Assembly: GCF_012273015.1 (NCBI RefSeq)
Contig: NZ_CP050954.1
Location: 62,001 to 126,000 of the forward strand
Origin: Hymenobacter sp. BT18
GTDB taxonomy: Bacteria > Bacteroidota > Bacteroidia > Cytophagales > Hymenobacteraceae
Direction of reading: 5' to 3'
DNA length: 64,000 bases
Part shown: positions 34,111-43,405 of the stretch, one piece after another
How the letters are laid out: each line of letters starts with the position of its first letter
Position numbering within the stretch: the stretch's first letter is position 1
Made by a program: the position numbers and the translations under genes
Notes under the pieces: model-generated
The model's database searches: none
What the model was told of the DNA's origin: nothing
What the model saw: the letters and a program-made list of their open reading frames with translations, nothing else

Positions 34111-35361
34111 GTGGATCTATTTGAGAAGATTGCCGCCAACCGCGGCCCGCTGGGCTCCCACTCGCACTACGCGCACGGATATTTCACCTTCCCCAAGCTG
34201 GAAGGCGAGATTAAGCCCCGCATGATTTTCCGCGGCAAAGAGGTGCTCACCTGGAGCCTGAACAACTACCTGGGCCTGGCCAACCACCCCGAGGTGCGCA
34301 AAGCCGACGCCGACGCGGCGGCCGAGTACGGCATGGCCCTGCCCATGGGCGCCCGCATGATGAGCGGCAACTCCAACCTGCACGAGCAGCTGGAAAATGA
34401 GCTGGCCGAGTTTGTGATGAAGCCCGACTGCATGCTGCTCAACTTCGGCTACCAGGGCGTGGTAAGCATCATCGACGCCATGGTGGGCCGCCACGACGTG
34501 ATTGTGTACGACGCCGAGTCGCACGCCTGCATTATCGACGGGGTGCGCCTGCACGCGGGTAAGCGCTTCGTGTACGTGCACAACGACATGCAGAGCCTGG
34601 AAAAGCAGTTGGAGCGCGCCCAGCGCATCATCGACGAAACCGGCGGCGGCATTCTGGTGATTACGGAAGGCGTGTTTGGCATGTCGGGCAACCAAGGCGA
34701 CCTGCGCGGGGTGGTGGCGCTGAAAGAAAAATACCAGTTCCGCCTGTTCGTGGATGATGCCCACGGCTTCGGCACCCAGGGCGCTACGGGCGCTGGCACG
34801 GGCGAAGAACAAGGGGTGCAGGACGGCATCGACCTTTATTTTTCGACGTTTGCCAAGTCTATGGCCAGCATTGGCGCCTTTGTAGCTGGACCGGAAAACG
34901 TAATTGAATATTTGCGCTACAACATGCGCAGCCAGATTTTCGCCAAAAGCCTGCCCATGCCGCTTGTAGTGGGCGCTTTGAAGCGTCTGGAGCTGCTACG
35001 CACCCGCCCCGAGCTCAAGGAAAACCTCTGGACCATCGTGCGGGCCCTGCAAAGCGGACTGCGCGAAAAAGGCTTCAATATCGGTACCACCACGTCCTGC
35101 GTGACGCCGGTGCTGCTCAATGGCCAAATTCCCGATGCTGCCCAGATTACCTTCGATCTGCGTGAGAATCACGGTATTTTCTGCTCTATCGTGGTATATC
35201 CGGTGGTTCCCAAGGGCGTCATTATGTTGCGCCTGATTCCCACGGCCGCCCACAGCCTCGACGATGTGGCCTTAACCATTAAAGCCTTTGAAGCGGTGCA
35301 GGACAAGCTTTCGAAGGGGTTATACTCGAAAACCGAGATTCCAGCGGGTTTGCAGGACTAG
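34111..35361 (+). CDS. Alpha-oxoamine synthase, probable serine palmitoyltransferase
   Basis: 416 residues from GTG 34111; the conserved N-terminus (MDLFEKIAANRGPLGSHSHY) rules out a later start. A PLP fold-type I enzyme of the KBL/BioF/HemA/SPT family: H138 (ESHAC) stacks on the cofactor, D215-x-x-H218 (DDAHGFG) contacts it, and K249 (STFAKSMAS) forms the Schiff base. Bacteroidota with sphingolipids use this type to condense serine with a fatty acyl-CoA. The gene is not beside tdh (which would suggest KBL) or bio genes (BioF), and it is monocistronic with its own promoter and terminator. The SPT call is the best guess; KBL is the main alternative. Confidence 0.8.
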   Translation: MDLFEKIAANRGPLGSHSHYAHGYFTFPKLEGEIKPRMIFRGKEVLTWSLNNYLGLANHPEVRKADADAAAEYGMALPMGARMMSGNSNLHEQLENELAEFVMKPDCMLLNFGYQGVVSIIDAMVGRHDVIVYDAESHACIIDGVRLHAGKRFVYVHNDMQSLEKQLERAQRIIDETGGGILVITEGVFGMSGNQGDLRGVVALKEKYQFRLFVDDAHGFGTQGATGAGTGEEQGVQDGIDLYFSTFAKSMASIGAFVAGPENVIEYLRYNMRSQIFAKSLPMPLVVGALKRLELLRTRPELKENLWTIVRALQSGLREKGFNIGTTTSCVTPVLLNGQIPDAAQITFDLRENHGIFCSIVVYPVVPKGVIMLRLIPTAAHSLDDVALTIKAFEAVQDKLSKGLYSKTEIPAGLQD

Positions 35362-35381
35362 CTTCCGCGCCTTTGTACGTA

Positions 35382-35413
35382 AAGCCGGCCGCTGGATAGC
35401 GGCCGGCTTTTGT
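35382..35413 (+). terminator. Intrinsic terminator after the SPT candidate
   Basis: AAGCCGGCCGCT (35382-35393) pairs with AGCGGCCGGCTT (35398-35409), 4-nt loop, T-rich tail. Confidence 0.85.
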
Positions 35414-35602
35414 ATTTAGGACTATTCTGCTATTTGTGGTGGCTGTAGAGTAGGGCGTAATTACGATTTCAGCGAAAAAAAGGCCGCTCTAAGCGTCCTA
35501 ATGGGGTTTAATAAAAAAAGTTGACAACTTGCTTGTATTTGAAATCCCTGTATATTAGGGCCGATTAAGCACTTTTCTCCACACCCACTAACCCCCTCTC
35601 CA

Positions 35603-35869
35603 ATGAGCAATTTTGGCCAATTGAAAGACCTCGTAATGTCGCTGGAAGCTGACTTTGAGAAGTTCTACGACAAGGGCAACTCGGCCGCTGGTACCCGCGT
35701 GCGCAAAGGCATGCAGGAACTGAAGAACATGGCGCAGACCATCCGCACGGAGGTGCAAAACGCCAAGAACTCGGCCGCTGCTCCCGCTGCTGGTGCTGCT
35801 AAAGCTGCGCCTGCTAAGAAGGCTGCTGCTCCCGCTGCTAAGAAAGCCGCTCCTGCTAAGAAGAAGTAA
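35603..35869 (+). CDS. Histone H1-like DNA-binding protein
   Basis: 88 residues. The first 55 form a helical, charged domain (GQLKDLVMSLEADFEKFYDK, then RVRKGMQELKNMAQTIRTEV). The tail from about 60 is repetitive Ala/Pro/Lys (AAPAKKAAAPAAKKAAPAKK), like eukaryotic H1 and chlamydial Hc1. Small proteins of this type are standard in Cytophagales and probably compact DNA. An AT-rich 240-bp upstream region suggests a strong promoter. The stop codon is followed directly by one arm of a 49-bp inverted repeat. Confidence 0.92.
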   Translation: MSNFGQLKDLVMSLEADFEKFYDKGNSAAGTRVRKGMQELKNMAQTIRTEVQNAKNSAAAPAAGAAKAAPAKKAAAPAAKKAAPAKKK

Positions 35870-36086
35870 TCTAAACCACGGATTCGCGCGGATTTTCCGG
35901 ATTACGTGGATTTTGTGGACGATTCCTAAACAGCAAAAAAGCCCCGCAACCTGCGGGGCTTTTTTATTGATGGAGCTGTCATCCTGCGCAAAGCGAAGAG
36001 TGACAGACGAACTACGCGAGCCTATTGTTGGTGCCGACTACAAAATCCGCGAAATCCGAAAAATCCGCGCGAATCCGTGGTTTAGA
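35870..36086. repeat. 49-bp inverted repeat abutting the stops of the H1-like gene and tyrS
   Basis: 35870-35918 and the reverse complement of 36038-36086 agree at 45 of 49 positions (start TCTAAACCACGGATTCGCGC). The left arm starts on the base after the H1-like TAA; the right arm contains the tyrS TAA (36082-36084). Between the arms lie a terminator hairpin and a fragment resembling the other REP words (CTGTCATCCTGCGC at about 35977). Confidence 0.85.
35935..35965. terminator. Bidirectional terminator between the H1-like gene and tyrS
   Basis: A6-GCCCCGCA pairs with TGCGGGGC-T6, giving T runs on both strands for the two convergent genes. Confidence 0.85.
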
Positions 36087-37377
36087 CTAGCTTGATGAGG
36101 AAGTAGTTCTTGCCTTTCTGCGCCACGAGGTATTTGTCCAGGAGCGGCGCTACGGCCGTAGCTGCCTGGTCGAGTGTGACTTTTTCGCGGTTCAGTTTTA
36201 CCCCGTTGTTCTGCACCATCTTGCGGGCCTCGCCCTTGGAGGAGAAGATGGCGTTGCCGGTGGCCGTGCTCAGCAGGGTAAGCGCATCAAGTTCTGCCAG
36301 CTCGGCGCGTGAAACCTCTACCTGGGGCACGCCGGCAAACACGTCGAGCAGGGTGGCTTCGTCGAGGCTGCTTAGCTCGCCGCCCCCGAACAGAACCTGC
36401 GAGGCCGCCAGCGCGCTTTCAAACGCCGCCTCGGAATGCACCCGGATGGTCACGTCCTTGGCCAGGGCCTTCTGCAGGATGCGCTGGTGCGGAGCCTGGG
36501 CGTGCTCGGCTTCCAAAGCTTCAATTTCGGCCTGGCTTAAAAGCGTAAATACCCGAATAAGACGGGGCACATCGGCGTCGGCGGCGTTGAGGAAAAACTG
36601 GTAGAACTGGTAGGGCGAGGTCATGGTGGGGTCGAGCCACACGGTGCCGGTTTCGCTCTTGCCGTATTTGGTGCCGTCGGCCTTGGTAATGAGCTGGCCG
36701 GTGAGGGCGTAGGCCTTGCCTTCGCCGCCCGACATGCGCCGGATCAGCTCCGTGCCGGTGGTGATGTTGCCCCACTGGTCGGAGGCGCCCATTTGCAGCG
36801 TAGTGCCCAGCTCCTTGTAGAGGTGGTAGAAGTCGTAGCCCTGCAGCAGCTGGTAGCTGAACTCAGTGTAGCTGATGCCCTCGGCGCCGGTATCCTCGTT
36901 GCCGCTGATGCGCCGCTTGACCGAGTCCTTGGCCATCATGTAGTTTACCGTCAGGTGCTTGCCTACTTCGCGCAGAAATTGCAGGAAGCCAAACTCCTTG
37001 AACCAGTCGTAGTTGTTTACCACCCGGGCCCCGGTCGGGCCTTCCGTGAAGTCCAGGAACTTCTCCAGCTGGGCCCGAATGCCGGCCTGATTGCGGCGCA
37101 GGGCCGCTTCGTCCAGCAAATTCCGCTCCGCCGACTTACCCGATGGGTCCCCAATCATGCCTGTGGCGCCACCGACCAGCGCCAGGGGGCGGTGGCCGGC
37201 CCGCTGCAGGTGCACCAGCAGCATGATGGTGGCCAGGTTGCCGATGTGCAGGGAAGGCGCGGTAGGGTCGAAGCCGATGTAGCCGGTGATGGGCGCGTTC
37301 TTCAGCAGGTGCTCTTCCGTACCGGGCATCATGTCGTGAAACATACCCCGCCAGCGCAGTTCTTCTATGAGGTTCAA
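36082..37377 (-). CDS. tyrS: Tyrosyl-tRNA synthetase
   Basis: 431 residues from TTG 37377 ([20 protein letters not shown], the family N-terminus). Class I synthetase with HIGN (44-47) in the HIGH position, tyrosine pocket residues including [12 protein letters not shown], the KMSKS-equivalent KYGKSETG, and a C-terminal S4-like RNA-binding domain ([14 protein letters not shown]). It charges tRNA-Tyr. It diverges from holA with a TAnnTTTG promoter for each. Confidence 0.97.
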   Translation of the reverse strand: MNLIEELRWRGMFHDMMPGTEEHLLKNAPITGYIGFDPTAPSLHIGNLATIMLLVHLQRAGHRPLALVGGATGMIGDPSGKSAERNLLDEAALRRNQAGIRAQLEKFLDFTEGPTGARVVNNYDWFKEFGFLQFLREVGKHLTVNYMMAKDSVKRRISGNEDTGAEGISYTEFSYQLLQGYDFYHLYKELGTTLQMGASDQWGNITTGTELIRRMSGGEGKAYALTGQLITKADGTKYGKSETGTVWLDPTMTSPYQFYQFFLNAADADVPRLIRVFTLLSQAEIEALEAEHAQAPHQRILQKALAKDVTIRVHSEAAFESALAASQVLFGGGELSSLDEATLLDVFAGVPQVEVSRAELAELDALTLLSTATGNAIFSSKGEARKMVQNNGVKLNREKVTLDQAATAVAPLLDKYLVAQKGKNYFLIKLV

Positions 37378-37384
37378 AGTGGAA

Positions 37385-37595
37385 GTAGGAATTAAGAATT
37401 AGGAATTAAGAATTGAGCCAGCAGAATTCAGAAAGACAAACGTGCTTTCCTCAGACGGTAGCAGCCACCCAATTCTTCCAAAGCAGTTCGGCAAAGGTAA
37501 GAGGCAGGGCGTACCTTTGGGTAGGAAGAATTGGGAAGGTGACCTACCGGTGTGCCCCTGTCAATTCTTAATTACTAATTGCTCATTACGAATTC
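37385..37595. repeat. Inverted AATTAAGAATT word repeat around the tyrS/holA promoters
   Basis: 37385-37417 (GGAATTAAGAATTAGGAATT...) and 37561-37595 (TCAATTCTTAATTACTAATT...) are inverted copies, matching 20 of 21 positions over the best stretch. They bracket the divergent promoter region. Confidence 0.65.
37492..37519. promoter_or_regulatory. Divergent promoter boxes for tyrS and holA
   Basis: Minus-strand TACCTTTG at 37492-37499 serves tyrS; plus-strand TACCTTTG at 37512-37519 serves holA. The boxes are 12 bp apart, so initiation in the two directions may interfere. Confidence 0.55.
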
Positions 37596-37599
37596 AAAA

Positions 37600-38676
37600 T
37601 TGACGCTCACGCCCGACGAAATCCTGAAGCAGCTCCAGCAGCGGCAGTTTGCGCCCGTGTACTTTCTGCAGGGGGAGGAGCCGTACTACATCGACCTGAT
37701 AGCCGATCTGCTGGAAAAGCACGTGCTGCCCGAGCACGAGAAAGGCTTCAACCAAGTGGTCATCTACGGCAAGGATACCGACGTGACGGGGATTCTAAGC
37801 CAGGCCAAGCGCTTCCCGATGATGGCCGAACGCTCCGTGGTCATCGTGAAGGAAGCCCAGGCCGTGGCCGACCTGGAAGCGGAAAAGTCGTGGCCGTTTC
37901 TGGAGGCTTACCTGAAGAACCCCCTGCAGAGCACCGTGCTGGTGTTTTGCTACAAGCACAAAACCCTGGATGCGCGCAAGAAGCTGGGCAAGCTGCTCGC
38001 CGGCGACAAGAAAGATGCTGCCCCGGCCGGCACCGTGCTCATGACGAGCAAGAAGCTCTACGACAACCAGGTGGCGCCCTGGCTCAGCCAGTATGTGCGC
38101 GCCAAAAATCAGCAGATTACGCCCCAGGCCACCGTGATGCTGGCCGAGTATATCGGAGCCGAGCTGGGCCGCCTCACCAATGAGGTAGACAAGATGCTGA
38201 TCAACCTGCTGCCCGGCCAGGCCATCGACGAGGATTTGGTACAGCGCATGGTGGGCATCAGCAAGGAGTACAACATCTTCGAGCTGCAGAGCGCCCTGGT
38301 GCGCCGCGACGTGCTCAAGGCCAACCGCATCCTGCTCTACTTCGAGGCCAACCCCAAGAACAACCCGCTGATTCCCAACCTGACGCTGCTGTTCAACTTC
38401 TTTTCCCGGCTGCTGGCCCTGCATCAGAACCCTAACCCCTCGGAGGCCGACTGGCTGAAGATGGGCCTGCGCTTCCCCATTCAGCGCAAGGACTACCAGA
38501 CCGGCCTGAAGGTATTCGACTTTCACCGCACCCGCGACATCGTGCACCTGATCCGCCGCGCCGACGCCCAAAGCAAAGGCATCGACGCGGGCTCCATGAC
38601 CGACGGCGAAATTCTGCGGGAGCTGATCTGGCTGATTATCCACCCGGTGCCGCTACACGCGGTGGTAGGGGCCTAG
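37600..38676 (+). CDS. holA: DNA polymerase III subunit delta
   Basis: 358 residues from TTG 37600 (MTLTPDEILKQLQQRQFAPV). A TTG at 37579 would add seven residues encoded by the AATT repeat arm, so it is disfavoured. The HolA pattern is clear: VYFLQGEEPYYIDLIADLLE, the arm YGKDTDVTGILSQAKRFPMM, and the helical lid (IFELQSALVRRDVLKANRIL). Delta opens the beta clamp within the clamp loader. The degenerate P-loop of the AAA+ fold fits delta, which does not hydrolyse ATP. Confidence 0.93.
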   Translation: MTLTPDEILKQLQQRQFAPVYFLQGEEPYYIDLIADLLEKHVLPEHEKGFNQVVIYGKDTDVTGILSQAKRFPMMAERSVVIVKEAQAVADLEAEKSWPFLEAYLKNPLQSTVLVFCYKHKTLDARKKLGKLLAGDKKDAAPAGTVLMTSKKLYDNQVAPWLSQYVRAKNQQITPQATVMLAEYIGAELGRLTNEVDKMLINLLPGQAIDEDLVQRMVGISKEYNIFELQSALVRRDVLKANRILLYFEANPKNNPLIPNLTLLFNFFSRLLALHQNPNPSEADWLKMGLRFPIQRKDYQTGLKVFDFHRTRDIVHLIRRADAQSKGIDAGSMTDGEILRELIWLIIHPVPLHAVVGA

Positions 38677-38878
38677 CGAAGCAACCGGCGCCTACGAGCG
38701 GGTAGGACAAGAAGGGTCAACATTCGCCAAAGCCTAGTGCCACGGCAGCAACGTACCCCATGAAATGCGCGAAAAAGTAGGTGGCCCGGCCCGGTGAGGC
38801 CACCGCTGTTTAACCGAAAACGGGCGAGTAAGCGTTGTTTTACATTGATAAGTGGTTAGTGACCTAGGCCGCGAGACC

Positions 38879-38923
38879 AAAAAAGGACGCCATGCGGGCA
38901 AGCTCCACATGGCGTCCTTTTTT
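38879..38923. terminator. Bidirectional terminator between holA and carB
   Basis: A6-GGACGCCATG (38879-38894) pairs with CATGGCGTCC-T6 (38908-38923). It can end carB transcripts and catch those of holA. The other ~200 bp after holA show nothing further. Confidence 0.85.
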
Positions 38924-38937
38924 AGTCGCGCGGCTAT

Positions 38938-41900
38938 TTACAGGGCCTTGTACTCGTTCCAGCTCTTGATCTTCAGGTCCTCGAGCGAGAGGGAAGTGAA
39001 GGCGTGGATGAAGGCTTTCGCGAGGCGGGCGTTGGTGATGAGCGGGCTGTTGAAGTCCACGGCCGTGCGCCGGATGTTGTAGTCGTTGTCCAGCTCGCCC
39101 TTGCTCGTGTTCTTCGGAATGTTGATGACCAGGTCAATCTGGCGCGCGCGCAGCAGGCTCAGCGCGTTGGGCTCCTGCAGCTCGTCGGGCCAGTACACCA
39201 GGGTGCTGGCCACCCCGTGCTCGGCAAAGAAGCTGTGCGTGCCGTGCGTGGCGTAGAGCGTGTAGCCCTTCTGCACCAGCACCTGCGCCGATTCCAGCAG
39301 CGCCACCTTCGAGGTCAGCGGGCCGCTGGAGATGAGCACCGTCTTTTCCGGAATCCGGTAGCCCACGCTCAGCAAGGACTTCAGCAGCGCTTCCTCGGCC
39401 GTGTCGCCCAGGCAGCCCACCTCCCCGGTGCTGGTCATGTCCACGCGCAGCACCGGGTCCGCCCCCTGCAGGCGCGTGAAGGAGAACTGCGAGGCCTTCA
39501 CCCCCACGAAGGGCAAATCGTAGACCAGCTCGCTCGCGTCGCGCGCCACGGGCACGCCCAGCAGCACCTGCGTGGCCTTCCTGATCAGGTTGTGGCCCGA
39601 GACCTTGCTCACGAACGGGAAGGAGCGCGAGGCCCGCAGGTTGCACTCAATCACCCGGATTTCGCGGTTCTTCTCCAGGAACTGGATGTTGAACGGCCCG
39701 CTGATCTGGAAGCGCCGGGCAATCTTCTCGGCAATGACCTTGAGCTTGCGCACCGTGCCCACGTACACGCGCTGGGGCGGGTAGTACATGGTCGCATCCC
39801 CCGAGTGCACCCCGGCAAACTCCACGTGCTCGGAAATAGCATAGGAAACAATTTCCCCCTTGTCGGCCACCGCGTCCAGCTCGATTTCCTTCGCCTCCTG
39901 GATGAACTCGGACACCACCACCGGGTACTCGGCGCTGACGTCCACGGCCAGCTTCAGGTACTCCTCCAGCTCCGGCACGTTCGAGACCACGTTCATGGCC
40001 GCCCCCGACAGCACGTAGCTCGGCCGGATCAGCACCGGGAAGCCCACCTGCTTGACGAAGGCGTAGATGGCCTCCAGGGTGGTCAGCTCGCTCCAGCGCG
40101 GCTGGGCAATGCCCAGCTCGTCGAGGATGGAGCTGAACTTGTGGCGGTTTTCGGCCTCGTCGATGCGGGCGGCGGCCGTGCCCAGGATGGGCGCGCCGGC
40201 CGCTTCCAGGCGGGTGGCAATGTTGTTGGGAATCTGCCCGCCGGTGCTCAGGATCACGCCCTGCGGCGCCTCAAAGTCCAGGATGTCCATCACCCGCTCG
40301 TAGCTCAATTCCTCGAAGTAGAGGCGGTCCGACACGTCGTAGTCGGTGCTCACGGTTTCGGGGTTGTAGTTGATGATGATGGACTTGTAGCCCTCCTCGT
40401 TCACGGTCTGGGCCGCATTCACCCCGCACCAGTCAAACTCCACCGACGAGCCGATGCGGTACACGCCCGAGCCCAGCACCACCACCGACTTGTCGGTTTC
40501 CGGTTCCAGGTCGTGCTCGGTGCCGTGGTAGGTCAGGTACAGGTAGTTGGTCTGGGCCGGGAATTCGGCCGCCAGCGTGTCAATCTGCTTGACGACGGGC
40601 CGCACGCCCAGGGCCTGGCGGCGAGCGCGCACGAGCAGCTCGTTGGCCTTCACCTCGGCCGGGCCCAGCAGCAGCACGGCCAGCTGCTGGTCCGAAAAGC
40701 CCTGCTTCTTGGCCTGGCGCAGCAGGGCCGTATCCAGGGCGTCAAGGCCGCCGTTGTGGCGCTTCTCGCCGAGCGTTTGGCCCAGCTGGAAGATGCCGTA
40801 GAGGCGCTGCAGAAACCAGCGGTCGATGCGCGTGAGCGCGTGCACGCGGTCCACGTCGTAGCCGGCCTGGAAAGCTTCGTTGATGGCGAAGATGCGCTCC
40901 TCGTTGGGCTCGCTCAGCAGCTGGTCCAGGCTGGCGTGGTCGAGCTGCGACTCGGCTTTGTTGGCCACGAAGCCGCGCCGGCCCGTGTCGAGCATGCGCA
41001 GGCCCTTCTGAATGGCTTCCTCGAACGTTTTGCCGATGGCCATGACCTCGCCCACGCTCTTCATGGCCGAGCCGATCTGGCGCTGCACGCCCGAGAACTT
41101 GCCCAGGTCCCAGCGCGGCAGCTTGACCACCAGGTAGTCCAGGGCGGGCTCGAAGAAGGCCGAGGTGGTTTGCGTGACGCTGTTCTTGAGCTCGGCCAGC
41201 GAGTAGCCCAGGCTGAGCTTGGCGGCCACGAAGGCCAGCGGGTAGCCCGTGGCCTTGGAGGCCAGGGCCGAGGAGCGGGAGAGGCGGGCATTCACCTCAA
41301 TGACGCGGTATTCCTCCGAGTAGGGGTCCAGCGCGTACTGAATGTTGCACTCGCCCACGATGCCCAGGTGGCGGATGGTCTGGATGCCGATGCTGCGCAG
41401 CTTATGGTACTCGCGGTTGCTCAAGGTCTGCGACGGGGCCACCACGATGCTCTCGCCGGTGTGGATGCCGATGGGGTCGAAGTTCTCCATGTTGCAGACG
41501 GTGATGCAGTTGTCATAAGCATCCCGCACCACCTCGTACTCGACTTCCTTCCAGCCTTTCAAGGACTCTTCCACCAGAATCTGGTCGGAGGTGGAGAAGG
41601 CCTTCTGGGCCAGGGCGCGCAGCTCGTCGGGGTTGTTGGCAAAGCCGCTGCCCAGCCCGCCCAGGGCGAAGGCGGCGCGCACGATGATCGGGAAGCCAAT
41701 CCGCTCCCCGGCCGCCAGCGCGTCCTCCATCGTCGTCACGGCTTCGCTGCGGGCGGTGAGCACGCCGATCTGGTCGAGCTTGTCCTTGAAGATGTCGCGG
41801 TCCTCCGTGTCGATGATGCTCTGCACGGGCGTGCCGAGCACGCGCACCTGGTACTTGTCGAAGATGCCGGCGCGGTACAGGGCCACGGCGCAGTTCAGGG

Positions 41901-42174
41901 CCGTCTGCCCGCCGAAGGCCACCAGGATGCCGTCGGGCTGCTCCTTCTGGATGACTTCCTCCACGAAGTAGGGCGTCACGGGCAAAAAGTACACGTCGTC
42001 GGCCAGGCCCTCGGACGTCTGCACGGTGGCAATGTTGGGGTTGATCAGGATCGTGCGGATGCCTTCCTCTTTCAGGGCCTTCAGGGCCTGCGAGCCGGAG
42101 TAATCGAACTCGCCGGCCTCCCCGATTTTCAGGGCGCCGGAACCGAGGATCAGTACTTTGTTGGGTTTGTGCAT
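38938..42174 (-). CDS. carB: Carbamoyl-phosphate synthase large subunit
   Basis: 1078 residues, full length. Two ATP-grasp halves (first VLILGSGALKIGEAGEFDYS; second VVVLGSGVYRIGSSVEFDW) and a C-terminal MGS-like allosteric domain (SVGYRIPEKTVLISSGPL to the end). It makes carbamoyl phosphate from ammonia channelled from CarA, bicarbonate and two ATP, for pyrimidines and arginine. It is the last gene of the pyrB-pyrC-purE-purK-carA-carB cluster, 68 bp after carA, and is closed by a strong bidirectional terminator. Confidence 0.98.
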   Translation of the reverse strand: MHKPNKVLILGSGALKIGEAGEFDYSGSQALKALKEEGIRTILINPNIATVQTSEGLADDVYFLPVTPYFVEEVIQKEQPDGILVAFGGQTALNCAVALYRAGIFDKYQVRVLGTPVQSIIDTEDRDIFKDKLDQIGVLTARSEAVTTMEDALAAGERIGFPIIVRAAFALGGLGSGFANNPDELRALAQKAFSTSDQILVEESLKGWKEVEYEVVRDAYDNCITVCNMENFDPIGIHTGESIVVAPSQTLSNREYHKLRSIGIQTIRHLGIVGECNIQYALDPYSEEYRVIEVNARLSRSSALASKATGYPLAFVAAKLSLGYSLAELKNSVTQTTSAFFEPALDYLVVKLPRWDLGKFSGVQRQIGSAMKSVGEVMAIGKTFEEAIQKGLRMLDTGRRGFVANKAESQLDHASLDQLLSEPNEERIFAINEAFQAGYDVDRVHALTRIDRWFLQRLYGIFQLGQTLGEKRHNGGLDALDTALLRQAKKQGFSDQQLAVLLLGPAEVKANELLVRARRQALGVRPVVKQIDTLAAEFPAQTNYLYLTYHGTEHDLEPETDKSVVVLGSGVYRIGSSVEFDWCGVNAAQTVNEEGYKSIIINYNPETVSTDYDVSDRLYFEELSYERVMDILDFEAPQGVILSTGGQIPNNIATRLEAAGAPILGTAAARIDEAENRHKFSSILDELGIAQPRWSELTTLEAIYAFVKQVGFPVLIRPSYVLSGAAMNVVSNVPELEEYLKLAVDVSAEYPVVVSEFIQEAKEIELDAVADKGEIVSYAISEHVEFAGVHSGDATMYYPPQRVYVGTVRKLKVIAEKIARRFQISGPFNIQFLEKNREIRVIECNLRASRSFPFVSKVSGHNLIRKATQVLLGVPVARDASELVYDLPFVGVKASQFSFTRLQGADPVLRVDMTSTGEVGCLGDTAEEALLKSLLSVGYRIPEKTVLISSGPLTSKVALLESAQVLVQKGYTLYATHGTHSFFAEHGVASTLVYWPDELQEPNALSLLRARQIDLVINIPKNTSKGELDNDYNIRRTAVDFNSPLITNARLAKAFIHAFTSLSLEDLKIKSWNEYKAL

Positions 42175-42242
42175 TCTAGGGGTTGGGTAACAGACCGGGA
42201 GAAGGGTCGTGTTAAAAAAGCGCTGTCGGGTATCGGGTGATG

Positions 42243-43322
42243 CTACTGGGCGGCCTTGTACGCGGCCACCGCTTTGAGAAAGTCATCAAAGAGAAACTCC
42301 GTGTCCTGGGGGCCGCCGGCGGCTTCGGGGTGGAACTGGGTGGAGAAGAAGGGCTTGGTCTGGTGCTGGATGCCTTCGCAGGTGCCGTCGTTCAGGTTCT
42401 CAAACAGCATGGTCCACTCGCTCGGCAGCGTGGTGGGGTCCACCGCATAGCCGTGGTTCTGGCTGGTGATGTAGCTGCGCTGGGTGCCCGTGAGCTTGAC
42501 CGGCTGGTTGTGGCTGCGGTGCCCGTACTTGAGCTTGAACGTGTCGCCGCCCGCGGCCAGGCCCATGAGCTGGGAGCCCAGGCAGATGCCGAAGATGGGC
42601 TTGTCCTGGTGCAGGGCTTTCTGCAGGTGCCCGATGGTGGCCTGGCACATCTTCGGGTCGCCGGGGCCGTTCGAGAGAAACAGGCCGTCGTAGTCGAGCT
42701 GGGTGAAGTCGTAGTCCCAGGGCACGCGGATCAGTTCCACGTCGCGCTCCAGGAAGCAGCGGATAATGTTGGTCTTGGTGCCGCAGTCCACCAGCACGAT
42801 CTTGTGCTGGCCGTGGCCGTAGTGCTGCACGCCCGCGGGGCTGACCTGCGCCACCAGGTTCTCCAGGTTCGGGTCGTGCATCGGAATATCTTCCTCGGCC
42901 ACAATCTTGCCCAGCAGGGCGCCCTTCTCGCGCAGCTTCTTGGTCAAAAGGCGCGTGTCCACCCCGCAGATGCCGGGGATGTTGTACTCCTTGAGCCAGT
43001 CGCCCAGGCTCTTGGCCGCGTGCCAGTGGCTGTGCTCCTGGGAGTAGTAGTTGACCACCAGGCCGGCCACGTGCACCTTGTCCGACTCGAAGATGCGGGA
43101 AATGGACTCGTAGAGTTCCTCGCCCGGCACGCCGTAGTTGCCCACCATCGGGTAGGTCAGCACCAGGATCTGCCCGGCAAAGGACGGATCGGTCAGGTTC
43201 TCAGGGTAGCCCGTCATGGCCGTGCTGAAGACCACCTCCCCGGCCGCGGAGGTATACGCGCCGAAGGACTCGCCTTCGAGTTCGGTGCCGTCTTCCAGAA
43301 TCAGTTTTACTGTGTGGGTCAT
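42243..43322 (-). CDS. carA: Carbamoyl-phosphate synthase small (glutaminase) subunit
   Basis: 359 residues. The N-terminal CPSase domain (LILEDGTELEGESFGA, EVVFSTAMTGYPENLTDPSF) is followed by a class I glutamine amidotransferase with the nucleophile Cys in GICLGSQL and the His-Glu pair in STQFHPEA. It releases ammonia from glutamine for CarB, encoded immediately downstream. Confidence 0.98.
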   Translation of the reverse strand: MTHTVKLILEDGTELEGESFGAYTSAAGEVVFSTAMTGYPENLTDPSFAGQILVLTYPMVGNYGVPGEELYESISRIFESDKVHVAGLVVNYYSQEHSHWHAAKSLGDWLKEYNIPGICGVDTRLLTKKLREKGALLGKIVAEEDIPMHDPNLENLVAQVSPAGVQHYGHGQHKIVLVDCGTKTNIIRCFLERDVELIRVPWDYDFTQLDYDGLFLSNGPGDPKMCQATIGHLQKALHQDKPIFGICLGSQLMGLAAGGDTFKLKYGHRSHNQPVKLTGTQRSYITSQNHGYAVDPTTLPSEWTMLFENLNDGTCEGIQHQTKPFFSTQFHPEAAGGPQDTEFLFDDFLKAVAAYKAAQ

Positions 43323-43405
43323 GTTCTGTTGGTTGGCCTCACTCAGCCCCCGTCTCCGGTAGGGAAGGGAGCCAAGGCGGCACGACTGGAAATGATAAAT
43401 AGCCT

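Noticed and set aside
39004-42240. A 1078-codon open frame on the plus strand opposite carB
   Set aside because: It is the antisense of a GC-rich gene with strong third-position bias; its translation is His/Val/Gly-rich low complexity, and carB is complete on the other strand.
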